In this document: piece after piece, positions 27,541 to 36,810 of the stretch
Layout: each line of letters begins with the position of its first letter
Numbering within the stretch: position 1 is the stretch's first letter
Assembly (NCBI RefSeq): GCF_000022325.1
Contig: NC_012034.1
Location: 1,797,501 to 1,861,500 of the forward strand
From: Caldicellulosiruptor bescii DSM 6725
Lineage (GTDB): Bacteria; Bacillota; Thermoanaerobacteria; Caldicellulosiruptorales; Caldicellulosiruptoraceae
Length of the DNA stretch: 64,000 nt
Reading direction: 5' to 3'
Program-made: the position numbers and the translations under genes
The notes under the pieces: model-generated
What the model was told of the DNA's origin: nothing
The model's input: only the letters and a program-made list of their open reading frames with translations
The model's database searches: none

Positions 27541-28228
27541 CTTTTTTCTCCTCAAGCTTGTATCCTAAACCCCACATTGTCTTTATCTCAACAGGCAGAT
27601 TATATTGCAAAATCTTTTTTCTTAGCCTTTTGACAACATCGTCAACCATCCTCTCATCATAAAGAGCTGGGTCTCCCCATATTCTTTCTAATATATAACT
27701 TCTCTTTAAAACCTTGGTCGACTCTTTTAAAAGAAGTGCAAATGTTTCAAATTCCTTTGGCGAAAGTTCTATATGTGTGCCATTATAAAAAACATTTCGC
27801 TGATTAAAATCAACCTTTATACCAAATGTTTCTATGACATTATCCTGTTTTATTGGACTTTTGTTTATTCGTCGTAAAATCTTTTTTATTCTCGCTTCAA
27901 GTTCTGAAAGAGAAAACGGCTTTGGTATGTAATCGTCACTTCCAAGTTCAAGCCCCAAAACTTTGTCAAGCTCTTCTCCCTTTGCAGACAGCATTATAAT
28001 CGGCACTTCGCTATTTTTTCTTATTCTTTTACAAATCTCATAACCGTCAATGTCCGGAAGCATAATATCAAGTATAACTATATCAGGTTCACTTTTTTCA
28101 AATTCTTTTAAAAAACTTTCGCCATTCTCAAAGGTTTTAACTGAATAGCCTTTTTGAGTCAAATATTCAGATACAAGCTCTAATATATCCTTTTCGTCGT
28201 CAACTATATACACAGTGTACGCAGACAT
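27524..28228 (-). CDS. OmpR/PhoB-family response regulator
   Basis: A 234-residue regulator. The receiver domain has VDDEKD near 10-15, the phospho-acceptor Asp in IVILDIMLPD near 54, and PKPFS with the conserved Lys. The C-terminal winged helix has LSPKEFETFALLL and a recognition region around RMVDDVVKRLRKKI. It pairs with the overlapping kinase gene. No transporter or target gene is adjacent in the same direction, so its regulon is not evident. Confidence 0.94.
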   Translation of the reverse strand: MSAYTVYIVDDEKDILELVSEYLTQKGYSVKTFENGESFLKEFEKSEPDIVILDIMLPDIDGYEICKRIRKNSEVPIIMLSAKGEELDKVLGLELGSDDYIPKPFSLSELEARIKKILRRINKSPIKQDNVIETFGIKVDFNQRNVFYNGTHIELSPKEFETFALLLKESTKVLKRSYILERIWGDPALYDERMVDDVVKRLRKKILQYNLPVEIKTMWGLGYKLEEKKDEYKG

Positions 28229-28368
28229 CTTGAAATTCCCTTTCTTTATAAAAGTTTAGACAATTCCTTTCAAATATTTGAAAAAATTCTGAAACTCTTG
28301 TATACTATATAGTGGTTTCAAGATTTATTATAGCACAATCATTATTTCTTTGCAGGAGGTGAAGGATA

Positions 28369-29760
28369 ATGATAAAATTTGGCACAGATGGCTGGAGAGC
28401 TGTGATTAGCAAAGATTACACCTTTGACAATGTAAAGATTGTTGCTCAGGCAATTGCTGATTATATCAAAGAAATTGATGACAAAAGACCTGTTTTGGTA
28501 GGGTATGACACAAGGTTTATGTCAGAAGAGTATGCTCGTCTTTGCGCAGGGGTTCTTGTTGCAAACGGGATAAAGACATATCTTACAAAAAAGCCAACAC
28601 CAACACCTGTTGTATCATTTACTGTCAAGAACATGAATTTAGCAGGAGCTATAATGATTACAGCAAGCCACAACCCACCACAGTGGAATGGTATAAAATT
28701 TAAAGGTGATTATGGTGGATCTGCTCTTCCTTCTATAATTGCCGAAATAGAAAAACATTTATATAAAAATGAAGCAAAATTTGCTGAGCCTGAAAGTAGT
28801 AATTTCTTTTCTTATATAGACCCTGACAAAGAGTATTTTGAGCATATTGAAAAGCTTGTAGATTTAAATCTCATTGCAAAATCCAAGCCTTTTGCAATAA
28901 TCGACCCAATGCACGGTGCAGGAGTTGGATATGTAAAAACCTTGTTAGATAAATATGGAATCAAACACATCCAGATAAGAGATGAGCGGAACCCGTACTT
29001 TGGAGGAGTCAATCCCGAACCTATTTATAAAAATCTTGGAAAATTAATTGATACTGTTGTCCAAAACAAAGCAGACATCGGTCTTGCAACAGATGGAGAT
29101 GCAGATAGAGTTGGCGCTGTTGATGAAAAAGGAGAGTTTATTGATTCACACAGAATATATGCACTTCTTCTGAGACATTTAGTTGAAGTAAAAGGTTTAA
29201 AGGGTGGTGTTGTAAAAACATTTTCAACAACCAATATGGTTCCTATTTTAGCGAACAAGTACGGGCTCAAAATCTACGAAACACCGATTGGTTTTAAATA
29301 TATCTGCGAACTTTTCTTAAAAGAAGACATTCTCATTGGTGGCGAGGAAAGCGGAGGTATTGGAATTAAAAATCACATACCTGAAAGAGATGGAATTTTA
29401 TGTAGCTTGCTACTCCTTGAAATTATGGCATACCATCAAAAACCAATTGGGCAAATACTTGATGAGCTTTTTAAAGAAATAGGTTATCACTACTATGACA
29501 GAGTTGACCTGCATTTGCCAAACGAAATCAAAGAAAAGACGTTGAAGATGATTTCCCAAAACACAGAGTTTGCAGGCAGAAAGATTAAAGAGATTCAAAC
29601 ATTAGACGGCTATAAATATATCTTTGAAGATAACTCATGGATACTTTTTAGAGCATCTGGCACAGAACCAGTTTTGAGGGTCTATACAGAACAGTTTACC
29701 AAAGATGAGGTAAAAAGACTTTTAGATGAGGCTGTGAAGATGATAGAGGAAATGAAATAA
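28369..29760 (+). CDS. phosphoglucomutase/phosphomannomutase family protein
   Basis: A 463-residue alpha-D-phosphohexomutase. The active-site phosphoserine loop is TASHNPPQWNGIKFK (Ser near 100), the metal loop DGDADRVG is near 242, the sugar loop GGEESGGIG near 324, and the phosphate loop RASGTEPVLRVY near 425. The family interconverts 1- and 6-phosphates of glucose, mannose or glucosamine; the precise sugar is not settled by these motifs. AGGAGGTGAAGG precedes the ATG. It is monocistronic on plus, divergent from the two-component pair. Confidence 0.9.
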   Translation: MIKFGTDGWRAVISKDYTFDNVKIVAQAIADYIKEIDDKRPVLVGYDTRFMSEEYARLCAGVLVANGIKTYLTKKPTPTPVVSFTVKNMNLAGAIMITASHNPPQWNGIKFKGDYGGSALPSIIAEIEKHLYKNEAKFAEPESSNFFSYIDPDKEYFEHIEKLVDLNLIAKSKPFAIIDPMHGAGVGYVKTLLDKYGIKHIQIRDERNPYFGGVNPEPIYKNLGKLIDTVVQNKADIGLATDGDADRVGAVDEKGEFIDSHRIYALLLRHLVEVKGLKGGVVKTFSTTNMVPILANKYGLKIYETPIGFKYICELFLKEDILIGGEESGGIGIKNHIPERDGILCSLLLLEIMAYHQKPIGQILDELFKEIGYHYYDRVDLHLPNEIKEKTLKMISQNTEFAGRKIKEIQTLDGYKYIFEDNSWILFRASGTEPVLRVYTEQFTKDEVKRLLDEAVKMIEEMK

Positions 29761-30108
29761 AAAGATTTAATAATTGGTCAATTATGTACTTTGTATTCTG
29801 TTTTTTACTTTTTTATTTTTAATCTGTGATGTTAAAATATAGTTTTATTAGATATTAATGTTTAATCCTTGCAGCAAAAGGAATAAGGGAAATTTGATAA
29901 ATAAATAACCAAATAGTAAAACAGCTGATGTTGGCATAATAAATATTCATAATCGATATTTAGTGATAAATAAGTTTAATTGTATTAGATATACAATTTT
30001 ATAGCTTGTGGGCCAAATCTGAAAGAATACATTTATTTAATATATAAATAGATAACTTTGTAATATTTTATTGGAGAAAAACATTCTAATTCAGGGAGAT
30101 ACTACAGA
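29761..30108. other. AT-rich intergenic stretch without a gene
   Basis: These 348 bases hold no ORF with a ribosome binding site other than that of the MFS gene. The only structure I see is the inverted repeat at 29978-29998. Base composition is clearly more A+T rich than the surroundings, as is the following gene. Confidence 0.6.
29978..29998. promoter_or_regulatory. inverted repeat upstream of the MFS gene, operator candidate
   Basis: AATTGTAT-TAGAT-ATACAATT has perfect eight-base arms. It lies about 110 bases before the MFS start, where a drug-responsive repressor could bind. No regulator gene is adjacent. Confidence 0.4.
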
Positions 30109-31290
30109 ATGAAAAATAATAGAAAGGCTATTAACTTGTTATGCTCTCAATTTATATCAGAGATTGGAAATTGGATTGATAGGGTTGCTTTACTTACATT
30201 AGTGTATAGTGTTAGTAAGTCAAATTTACAAATGTCCATTCTTTCTATTTTAATATTATTACCTGCTGTTATATTTGGTATTCCATTTGGAAAAATAATT
30301 GATTTATCAAACAAAAAAACAATTTTGGTATTTGGAGATATTTCGAGAGCTTTATTAGTAATATTAGTGCCATATTTCACCAATTATGTGTTTTTGATTG
30401 TGTTTATTATATCTTCTATCACCGCTATTTATGAAAATACAAGAAATAGTATAATTCCAGAACTAATCACCAAAGAAGAAATACGTAAAATTAACAGTCT
30501 TAGTAGCTCATTAAATTCTGTTATGATGGTTGTTGGTCCCTTAATAGGTGGGTTATTAACTTCTTATCTTAACTTGAAATATTGTTTTTTTATTGATTCA
30601 TTTACTTTTCTTGTTTCTGCTATTTTTATTTGTCAAATTTCATCCCATAAACACAAAAGTACGGAGAACCAAAATGAAAATATAAGATATTTGGAATTCT
30701 TAGAATATTTGAAATCTAACTTTATCATAAAAAGTTTAATAATTCTCAATGGTTTAATTGGTTTATTTGCAGGAATTCTGAACGGACTGTTAATTGTTTA
30801 TATGATTAACTATTTACATACTGATTCTAAAGGATATGGTTTTATTCTGACATCAAAAGGAATTGCAATGGTTATTACCTCGCTTTTTGTTTATAAATAT
30901 ATAAAAACAATAAAAAACGAAACTCTTCTTTTAACAGGAGTAATAGGTCTCGGAATTTCTATCGCTTTGTTTTCATTAAATAAGATTTTTGTATTTGCTC
31001 TTATCATCTATTTTGTAAATGGAATATGTAATTCATTTTATGCTATTGCTCGAACTACTATAATCCAAGAAAACTGTAACAAGAAACTATTAGGAAGAGT
31101 TTTTAGCTTTAATTCAATAGTGGGAAATATCTCCTCAATTATTTCATTATTAATTGGAGGAATTATATCTAATACTATATCTGTTAAGACAATCTTTTTA
31201 ACCAGCGGAGTTAGCATTACACTAATAGGAATGGTTTATTTTATCAATTTATCAAAAAACTATCATGAAATACTTCAGCACAGTAGATAA
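30109..31290 (+). CDS. MFS transporter, macrolide-efflux-like
   Basis: A 393-residue major facilitator with about 12 membrane segments. It starts with a short basic tail and SQFISEIGNWIDRVALLTLVY, followed by LPAVIFGIPFGKIID and the motif-A-like loop DLSNKKTILVFGD. FIDSFTFLVSA in segment 5-6 is typical of the MefA/MdfA-like drug:H+ antiporters. Substrate is unknown. The gene is markedly AT-rich and uses codons such as ATA, AGA and TTA more than its neighbours. It is flanked by an AT-rich spacer and a 120-bp inverted-repeat element, so recent acquisition is plausible. GGGAGATA precedes the ATG. Confidence 0.85.
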   Translation: MKNNRKAINLLCSQFISEIGNWIDRVALLTLVYSVSKSNLQMSILSILILLPAVIFGIPFGKIIDLSNKKTILVFGDISRALLVILVPYFTNYVFLIVFIISSITAIYENTRNSIIPELITKEEIRKINSLSSSLNSVMMVVGPLIGGLLTSYLNLKYCFFIDSFTFLVSAIFICQISSHKHKSTENQNENIRYLEFLEYLKSNFIIKSLIILNGLIGLFAGILNGLLIVYMINYLHTDSKGYGFILTSKGIAMVITSLFVYKYIKTIKNETLLLTGVIGLGISIALFSLNKIFVFALIIYFVNGICNSFYAIARTTIIQENCNKKLLGRVFSFNSIVGNISSIISLLIGGIISNTISVKTIFLTSGVSITLIGMVYFINLSKNYHEILQHSR

Positions 31291-31313
31291 AATAATATAA
31301 ATCTTTTTAAACA

Positions 31314-31433
31314 GGGGCTGTCCAAAAAGATAATTGGATAGCCCCTTTCTTAAAATATATAGTTTTTGATTTATTTAGTTTTACCTATATATTGCGAAAT
31401 AAGAATTTTAAAATTTTGTTTTTAGACAGCCTC
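31314..31433. mobile_element. MITE-like or IS-remnant element with terminal inverted repeats
   Basis: The left end GGGGCTGTCCAAAAAG and the right end (read inward on minus) GAGGCTGTCTAAAAAC match at 13 of 16 positions. They bound 120 AT-rich bases with no ORF. Ends of this GxGGCTGTC type are common in several insertion sequence families. The left end also makes a local hairpin, GGGGCTGTCC/GGATAGCCCC, that could terminate the MFS transcript. I see no convincing target duplication. Confidence 0.5.
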
Positions 31434-31440
31434 AAAATTT

Positions 31441-32868
31441 TCATTCAAACTTTCTCAAAAATTCACTATAAAACTTATATGTCATATACACATCGACCTT
31501 GCTTGTTATTTCAAATGTTGAGTGCATAGACAGAGCTGGAACGCCTGAGTCAATCACATTTATCATCTTTCTTGCGATAAACAGAGCAATTGTACCTCCA
31601 CCGCCTTGGTCAACTTTACCTAAAAGACCTGTCTGCCAGCAGATGTTATTTGAATTCAAAAAGTTTCTGATTTTGCCTACATACTCTGCTGTTGCTTCAG
31701 AACCACTGTATTTGCCTCTAACTCCTGTATACTTTTCAATGGTAACACCATGTCCAATTAACGTAGAATTGAGCTTATCATAAGCACCTTCATATGTTGG
31801 GTCCAGTGCTGCTGCAACATCACCCGAAATTGCTGCTGAGTTTTCAAAGCAAAGAGCCAAATCAAGGCTACTTTCATACTCACCCAAAGCTTTCATTAGC
31901 TTTGCAACTGATACATCAAAAAAGCTTGCCTCAGCACTTGATATTCCTACACTTCCTATCTCCTCTTTGTCAACCAAATAGACCAGCGCAGTTTTTTCCG
32001 GAGTTTCATCTATTGAAAAGATGCTTTCTGCTGCTAAAAAACTGCACGCTCTGTCATCCTGACCATATGCACCAATTAAGCTTCTGTCAAGTCCTACATC
32101 ACGCGCTTTTGCAGCCGGCACAACCTCAATGTCAGCTGAAATAAGGTCCTCTTCTGTAATACCATATTTATCATTTAGAATTTTCAAGACATTAAGTTTT
32201 ACTTTTTCTTTCACCTTCTCATCATTAAACGGCATACTTCCTATAAGCACATTCAAGTTTTCAGCGGGAATTGCCTCGCTTGCCTTTTTCTGAAGCTGAT
32301 CAGAAGACAAGTGAACAAGAAGGTCTGTTATATAAAAAACAGGGTCATTTTCGTCTTCACCAATTGTAATCTTTACTTTTGAACCATCACTTTTCACAAC
32401 AACTCCGTGGATGCTAAGTGGTACATTTACCCAGTGATATTTTTTAATGCCACCATAGTAGTGTGTCTTCAAAAGAGCAAGCTCACTTGACTCATATAGT
32501 GGCTTTGGTTTTAAGTCAAGTCGTGGAGAATCTATATGGCTACCTATCAGATTAAATCCTTCCTTTAAAGGCTTTTTGCCTATATGAGCAAACAAGATGC
32601 TTTTGTTATTGTTGACAAAATATACTTTATCACCTGGCTTTAATTCTTGGATATTATTGTTAAATTCTTTATATCCTTTTTCTTTAGCTCTTTCTATGAA
32701 ATATTCAACAACTTCTCTTTCTGTCTTTGCACAGTTCAAAAAGTGCTTATACTTTTCTGCCAAATCAAAAACAAAAGGCTTTTCTTCTTCTTTTAAAACT
32801 TCCCATGCATTTTTTGAAGTGTAGGATAATTTTTCATAAAGCTCCTGTCCATAAGACTTTTCGTTCAT
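31441..32868 (-). CDS. M18-family aminopeptidase
   Basis: A 475-residue metallo-aminopeptidase of the aspartyl/aminopeptidase I type. IGSHIDSPRLDLKPKPLYES holds the first zinc histidine. GAYGQDDRACS holds the bridging Asp, VDKEEIGSVGISSAEASFF the catalytic glutamates, and the C-terminal SMHSTFEITSKVDVYMTYKFY the last histidine. It clips N-terminal residues from peptides in the cytosol. The ATG at 32868 has GGAGGG eight bases upstream; a codon five residues earlier lies in that region. The 3' end touches the inverted-repeat element at 31314-31433. Confidence 0.93.
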   Translation of the reverse strand: MNEKSYGQELYEKLSYTSKNAWEVLKEEEKPFVFDLAEKYKHFLNCAKTEREVVEYFIERAKEKGYKEFNNNIQELKPGDKVYFVNNNKSILFAHIGKKPLKEGFNLIGSHIDSPRLDLKPKPLYESSELALLKTHYYGGIKKYHWVNVPLSIHGVVVKSDGSKVKITIGEDENDPVFYITDLLVHLSSDQLQKKASEAIPAENLNVLIGSMPFNDEKVKEKVKLNVLKILNDKYGITEEDLISADIEVVPAAKARDVGLDRSLIGAYGQDDRACSFLAAESIFSIDETPEKTALVYLVDKEEIGSVGISSAEASFFDVSVAKLMKALGEYESSLDLALCFENSAAISGDVAAALDPTYEGAYDKLNSTLIGHGVTIEKYTGVRGKYSGSEATAEYVGKIRNFLNSNNICWQTGLLGKVDQGGGGTIALFIARKMINVIDSGVPALSMHSTFEITSKVDVYMTYKFYSEFLRKFE

Positions 32869-33084
32869 TTTAATACCCTCCAATGTCTTAATGTCGAAAA
32901 TTCAAAGTTTTATATAATAAATATTTCTCTGCTTCACACAAACTATGATATCACAATCCTCTTTTTTTGGGTATTAATTTTAATATAAGAGTTTAAGAAT
33001 AAGATTTACTATTTATCTATTCACCACTTTAGAAGATATTTCATAAAATTACTTTAAGAAGAAAGGTGTGAAAGGCAGCACAAA

Positions 33085-34299
33085 ATGAAAAACGCAAGAG
33101 AAATACTCAAATACATAGGGCCAGGACTTCTTGTCACAGTGGGATTTATCGACCCTGGAAACTGGGCATCAAACGTGGCTGCTGGTAGTAGCTTTGGTTT
33201 AAAGCTTTTGTGGGTAGTTTTACTATCCACCATAATTTTAATAGTGCTTCAGCACAACGCAGCTCATCTTGGCATTGCAACAGGTCTTTGCTTGGCTGAA
33301 GCAACTTCAATCTATCTTAATAAATCTCTTGCCACAGTAATGCTTTCATCTGCCATGCTGGCAACAGTTTCAACTGCTATGGCAGAAATCTTAGGCGCAG
33401 CAATTGCCCTTGAGATGCTTTTTAAAATTCCTATTAAGTTTGGGTGTTTAATCATCCTGCCTTTTACTATATTTTTCTTATTTTCTAACTCATATAAAAA
33501 GGTTGAAAGGTGGATAATTGCGTTTGTGTCGCTGATAGGTCTTTCCTTTTTGATAGAGCTTTTTCTTGTGAAGGTCCCTGTAAAAGATGTTGTCTTTGGC
33601 TGGATAACTCCAAGCATACCTTCTGGTTCACTGGTTGTGGTTCTTTCAATCCTTGGTGCAGTTGTCATGCCACACAATTTGTTTTTGCACTCTGAAATAA
33701 TTCAGAGCAGGCAATGGAACACTCAAGACGAAAAGGTAATAAAACATCAGCTCAAATTTGAGTTTGTTGATACACTTTTTTCAATGTTTATAGGATTTTT
33801 AATTAACAGCAGTATGATTATAATAGCTCATGCAACCTTTTACACAAAAGGTATTGCTGTTGAATCGCTGCCACAGGCTCAGCAGATGTTAAAACCCATT
33901 TTGGGAAGTTTCTCTGCAACAATTTTTGCATTCGCTTTATTGCTTTCTGGCATCTCCTCAAGCATCACAGCTGCATATACAGGTGGAACTATCATGGCAG
34001 GACTTTATAAAAGGCCTTATAATATTGAAGAGCTGCCAACTAAAGTTGGAATTATCATTCCATTGGTGTTAGCATCTATCATAATACTTTTTATCTCAAA
34101 CCCTTTCAAAGCTCTGATAATCTCACAGATGCTCTTGAGCTTGCAGCTGCCAATTACAATCATTCTTCAAATATACCTGACGTCATCCAAAAAAGTTATG
34201 GGTAAATTCGCAAACTCTTTAGCAGATAAAATAATTCTTTTGATTGTTGCAGCTTTAGTAATAGGACTTGATGTTTTTCTGCTCATCACATCTTTATAA
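33085..34299 (+). CDS. mntH: Nramp-family divalent metal (Mn/Fe) transporter
   Basis: A 404-residue transporter with about 11 membrane segments. The metal-binding DPGN of segment 1 is in GFIDPGNWASNVAAGS (near 22-37) and the segment 6 partner is GAVVMPHNLFLHSEIIQSR. These are the Nramp hallmarks for proton-coupled Mn2+ or Fe2+ uptake. The 216 bases upstream show no obvious MntR or Fur box and no riboswitch that I recognise. It is monocistronic, followed by a strong terminator. Confidence 0.93.
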   Translation: MKNAREILKYIGPGLLVTVGFIDPGNWASNVAAGSSFGLKLLWVVLLSTIILIVLQHNAAHLGIATGLCLAEATSIYLNKSLATVMLSSAMLATVSTAMAEILGAAIALEMLFKIPIKFGCLIILPFTIFFLFSNSYKKVERWIIAFVSLIGLSFLIELFLVKVPVKDVVFGWITPSIPSGSLVVVLSILGAVVMPHNLFLHSEIIQSRQWNTQDEKVIKHQLKFEFVDTLFSMFIGFLINSSMIIIAHATFYTKGIAVESLPQAQQMLKPILGSFSATIFAFALLLSGISSSITAAYTGGTIMAGLYKRPYNIEELPTKVGIIIPLVLASIIILFISNPFKALIISQMLLSLQLPITIILQIYLTSSKKVMGKFANSLADKIILLIVAALVIGLDVFLLITSL

Positions 34300-34304
34300 A
34301 AAAT

Positions 34305-34349
34305 AAAAGCGGGCAGATGAAAGTAAAAATCTGTTGTCTGCCCACTTTT
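34305..34349. terminator. terminator after the Nramp gene
   Basis: GGGCAGA and TCTGCCC pair, flanked by outer AAAAG/CTTTT pairing, with T-rich ends on both strands. It separates the convergent Nramp gene and the 34360-34560 gene. Confidence 0.7.
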
Positions 34350-34359
34350 ACTTCACTTT

Positions 34360-34560
34360 TTATTTCCTTGAAGAATAGTCACGAATAAAGTTTTCTATTG
34401 AACGGTCATATGTTCTTTCTGCTTCTTTTGAAAAATAGCAGGCAGGGAGCTGTCCATTTTTCCTGTGATAGTGCAAACACTCGCAGCATCTTCCCTTTCT
34501 TGAACACGGTTCATAAGTACATGTGCAGATTGAAAGGTTTTTTGAAAGTGTACACTCCAT
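34360..34560 (-). CDS. cysteine-rich small protein, DUF6485-like
   Basis: A 66-residue protein with eight cysteines ([30 protein letters not shown], then ACYF; quoted by key residues only: Cys3, 12, 14, 18, 24, 25, 27 and 41). The C-x-C-x3-C...CC-x-C spacing suggests a metal or Fe-S site. It recalls a family of unknown function common in anaerobes (DUF6485); that name is from memory. It is 18 bases downstream of the radical SAM gene and probably co-transcribed with it. Confidence 0.65.
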   Translation of the reverse strand: MECTLSKNLSICTCTYEPCSRKGRCCECLHYHRKNGQLPACYFSKEAERTYDRSIENFIRDYSSRK

Positions 34561-34578
34561 ATTACCCTTTCCTCCTTT

Positions 34579-36186
34579 TCACTGAAGTTTTATCTTCTTT
34601 ATTTTTTCTCCAAAAAAGATATATAAAAAATTCCCTTTTTCAATACTATTATCTTCTACAAACCTTTCGATGTCAAATTCAAATATGCAAGCTCTTGAGC
34701 TTCTTATAATCTCTTTTGGTTCTCCGATATCTTGGTATTCTTTAGCTTGATATATTGCTTGTTTAATTCTTTCTTTTTCCTCTTTTGTCATTGCCAATTC
34801 CTCAGGCAAAAATTCTTCCGGAAACCTTCTTAGAATGTCAAATCTGAACAAACTGTTCAATATACTTGTGTCTAAAACAAAATTATCTTTAATGATTCTG
34901 TAAAGCTCTTTTATAAACTCCCTTGTGTTTAAATTGCTATTCACTTTGCTTGAAAGCTTTTCAAAAAATTCTGATGGAGAGACTATTTGAAAGATGTATC
35001 TTAAAGTAAAATAGAGGTACTGCCTATTGTAAACTTTGTCTATTAAATCTTCTACCTTTTTAAGCTTATAAATCTCTTCAAAGCTAATAAAGCTATTTGA
35101 AATAACCTCATACGGCGGGTCTTTAAAAAATTCATAATTGTATTTAGTTGCTTCATTTCTTATCTTTGTTCCTTTTAACATTTTTAAAAACCCAAGCTGA
35201 ACTTCATCGGCAAAATACAATATAGTCTTGTCAAGACTTCTTTTAAAACTCAAAAAATCTTCATATGGCAGGCCCGCTATTAAGTCAAGATGAACAATGG
35301 CTTTTTTGTTCTCCATAAGTTTTTTCAAGTTTTTATCAATTTTATCTATGTCATAAAATCTATCTATTGCATCAAGAGTTTGTGGATTGAAACTCTGAAT
35401 ACCTATTTCAAGTCTGAAAAGATCATCTTTAGAATTATTTATTGCACTGATAATGTCATTGTCTAAAAGTGTTGGGTCTATTTCAAAGTGAATTTGGGTA
35501 GTTTGCGACTTTTGTTTGCAAAATTCTATTATTTTTATTGCTCTTTCTTTGTTTGCATTAAATGTCCTGTCAACAAACTTTATAAGTCTTACTTGTTTTT
35601 TAAAAAGATAGTCAAGCTCTTCAAACACCTTTTCAAGAGGCATAAATCGAACACCTTTTTCAATGGAAGAAAGACAATATGAACATCTAAAAGGGCAGCC
35701 TCTGCTGCTTTCATAATAATAGATTCTGCTGGTGTCTAATTTTTCATCTTTGTATGCAAAAGGAAGTTTACTCAAATCAAATGGAGGATATTCTTTTTGG
35801 GTATATTGCCTGCCAACTGCAATATGCTCACACAAATCTAAAAAAGGATACTCTCCTTCTCCTCTGATTATTGAGTCTACAAATTTCCACTCTTCAAGAC
35901 TGTCAAAATACACCTCTGGCCCGCCAAGAATTATTTTTATGCTTTTTTGCGCCTTTTTTAATCCTTCAACAAGCTTTTCAACATAGCTCCTGTTCCAGAT
36001 ATATGTTGAAATTGCAACATATTCAGGTTTTTTACTCAAAATTTCATAAAGTACATCCTGCAAAGGCTGATTAATATTAAACTCAATATACTCACATGGA
36101 TAGTTTTCTTTGCAGAGCTGATAAAGGTATCTTACCGCTAAATTTGTATGAACATACTTTGAGTTTATTGCAACAAGCAGTATCAT
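34579..36186 (-). CDS. B12-binding-domain radical SAM protein
   Basis: A 535-residue protein. The N-terminal 150 residues form a cobalamin-binding Rossmann fold (ILLVAINSKYVHTNLAVRYLY, ILGGPEV). The radical SAM cluster motif is SSRGCPFRCSYCLS near 164-177, followed by a TIM-barrel half with FVDRTFNANKERA and EIGIQSFN. A C-terminal extension of about 170 residues resembles DUF4080. Such enzymes often transfer methyl groups, but the substrate is unknown. It probably forms a unit with the cysteine-rich protein downstream. Length fits the DUF4080 subgroup. Confidence 0.88.
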   Translation of the reverse strand: MILLVAINSKYVHTNLAVRYLYQLCKENYPCEYIEFNINQPLQDVLYEILSKKPEYVAISTYIWNRSYVEKLVEGLKKAQKSIKIILGGPEVYFDSLEEWKFVDSIIRGEGEYPFLDLCEHIAVGRQYTQKEYPPFDLSKLPFAYKDEKLDTSRIYYYESSRGCPFRCSYCLSSIEKGVRFMPLEKVFEELDYLFKKQVRLIKFVDRTFNANKERAIKIIEFCKQKSQTTQIHFEIDPTLLDNDIISAINNSKDDLFRLEIGIQSFNPQTLDAIDRFYDIDKIDKNLKKLMENKKAIVHLDLIAGLPYEDFLSFKRSLDKTILYFADEVQLGFLKMLKGTKIRNEATKYNYEFFKDPPYEVISNSFISFEEIYKLKKVEDLIDKVYNRQYLYFTLRYIFQIVSPSEFFEKLSSKVNSNLNTREFIKELYRIIKDNFVLDTSILNSLFRFDILRRFPEEFLPEELAMTKEEKERIKQAIYQAKEYQDIGEPKEIIRSSRACIFEFDIERFVEDNSIEKGNFLYIFFGEKIKKIKLQ

Positions 36187-36261
36187 AGCGATTTTCCTTT
36201 CTAATACTGAAAAACTTTTTATTGCTCCATTATTATATCACAGTTTTGATTTCAAAAGAGC

Positions 36262-36293
36262 AAAAAAACAAAAAGGCAGGGTTTTTCCTGCCT
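36262..36293 (-). terminator. terminator of the tusA-dsrE unit
   Basis: On minus, AGGCAGG-AAAAAC-CCTGCCT is followed by TTTTGTTTTTTTG. It lies 24 bases after the dsrE-like stop. Confidence 0.85.
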
Positions 36294-36316
36294 CTATTAG
36301 TTAAGATTCCTCTAAC

Positions 36317-36793
36317 TTAGATAAACAGATTCACACCTGCTTCGCTCGCCTCACCAAGGTATGTGGCAACACCGCCAATCTCAACACCATCAATTAATTC
36401 TTCTTTTTTTATTCCCATAACATCCATAGACATTGAACATGCAACCATCTTTATACCAAGCTCTTGCGCCTGTTTTATCATCTCAGGTAACATCATCACA
36501 TTTTTCTTTTTCATCATATATTTCATAAGCTTTGGACCAATCCCTAAAAAGTTCATCTTGGAAAGCGGGAGTTTTTCAACCCCTTTTGGCATCATAGCAC
36601 CAAACATTTTTTCCAAGAAAGATTTTCCCTGTACCTTTTTCTTAGCATCTCTTAGAACATTCAAACCCCAGAATGTAAAAAACATTGTGACCTCATCACC
36701 CATTGCAGCAGCACCAGTTGCAATTACAAATGCTGCCATAACCTTATCCATATCGTTTGAAAACACAATGATTGTCTTTTTGTCTTCTCTCAT
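36317..36793 (-). CDS. DsrE/DsrF-like sulfur-relay family protein
   Basis: A 158-residue DsrE-fold protein: KKTIIVFSNDMDKVMAAFVIATGAAAMGDEVTMFFTFWGLNVL is the conserved strand-helix-strand start, and KMVACSMSMDVMGI holds the conserved cysteine near 122. The middle is rich in Met and Lys. Members bind persulfide sulfur or act with TusA and persulfide-handling enzymes at the membrane. It is 18 bases from tusA, and the CsoR-family gene lies upstream. The ATG at 36793 has GGTGG about 11 bases upstream. Confidence 0.85.
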   Translation of the reverse strand: MREDKKTIIVFSNDMDKVMAAFVIATGAAAMGDEVTMFFTFWGLNVLRDAKKKVQGKSFLEKMFGAMMPKGVEKLPLSKMNFLGIGPKLMKYMMKKKNVMMLPEMIKQAQELGIKMVACSMSMDVMGIKKEELIDGVEIGGVATYLGEASEAGVNLFI

Positions 36794-36810
36794 AATCTTC
36801 TCACCCACCT

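Noticed and set aside
32884..33084. Possible yybP-ykoY (Mn) riboswitch or MntR box before the Nramp gene
   Set aside because: Neither the conserved riboswitch core nor a palindromic metal-regulator box could be seen in this AT-rich stretch.
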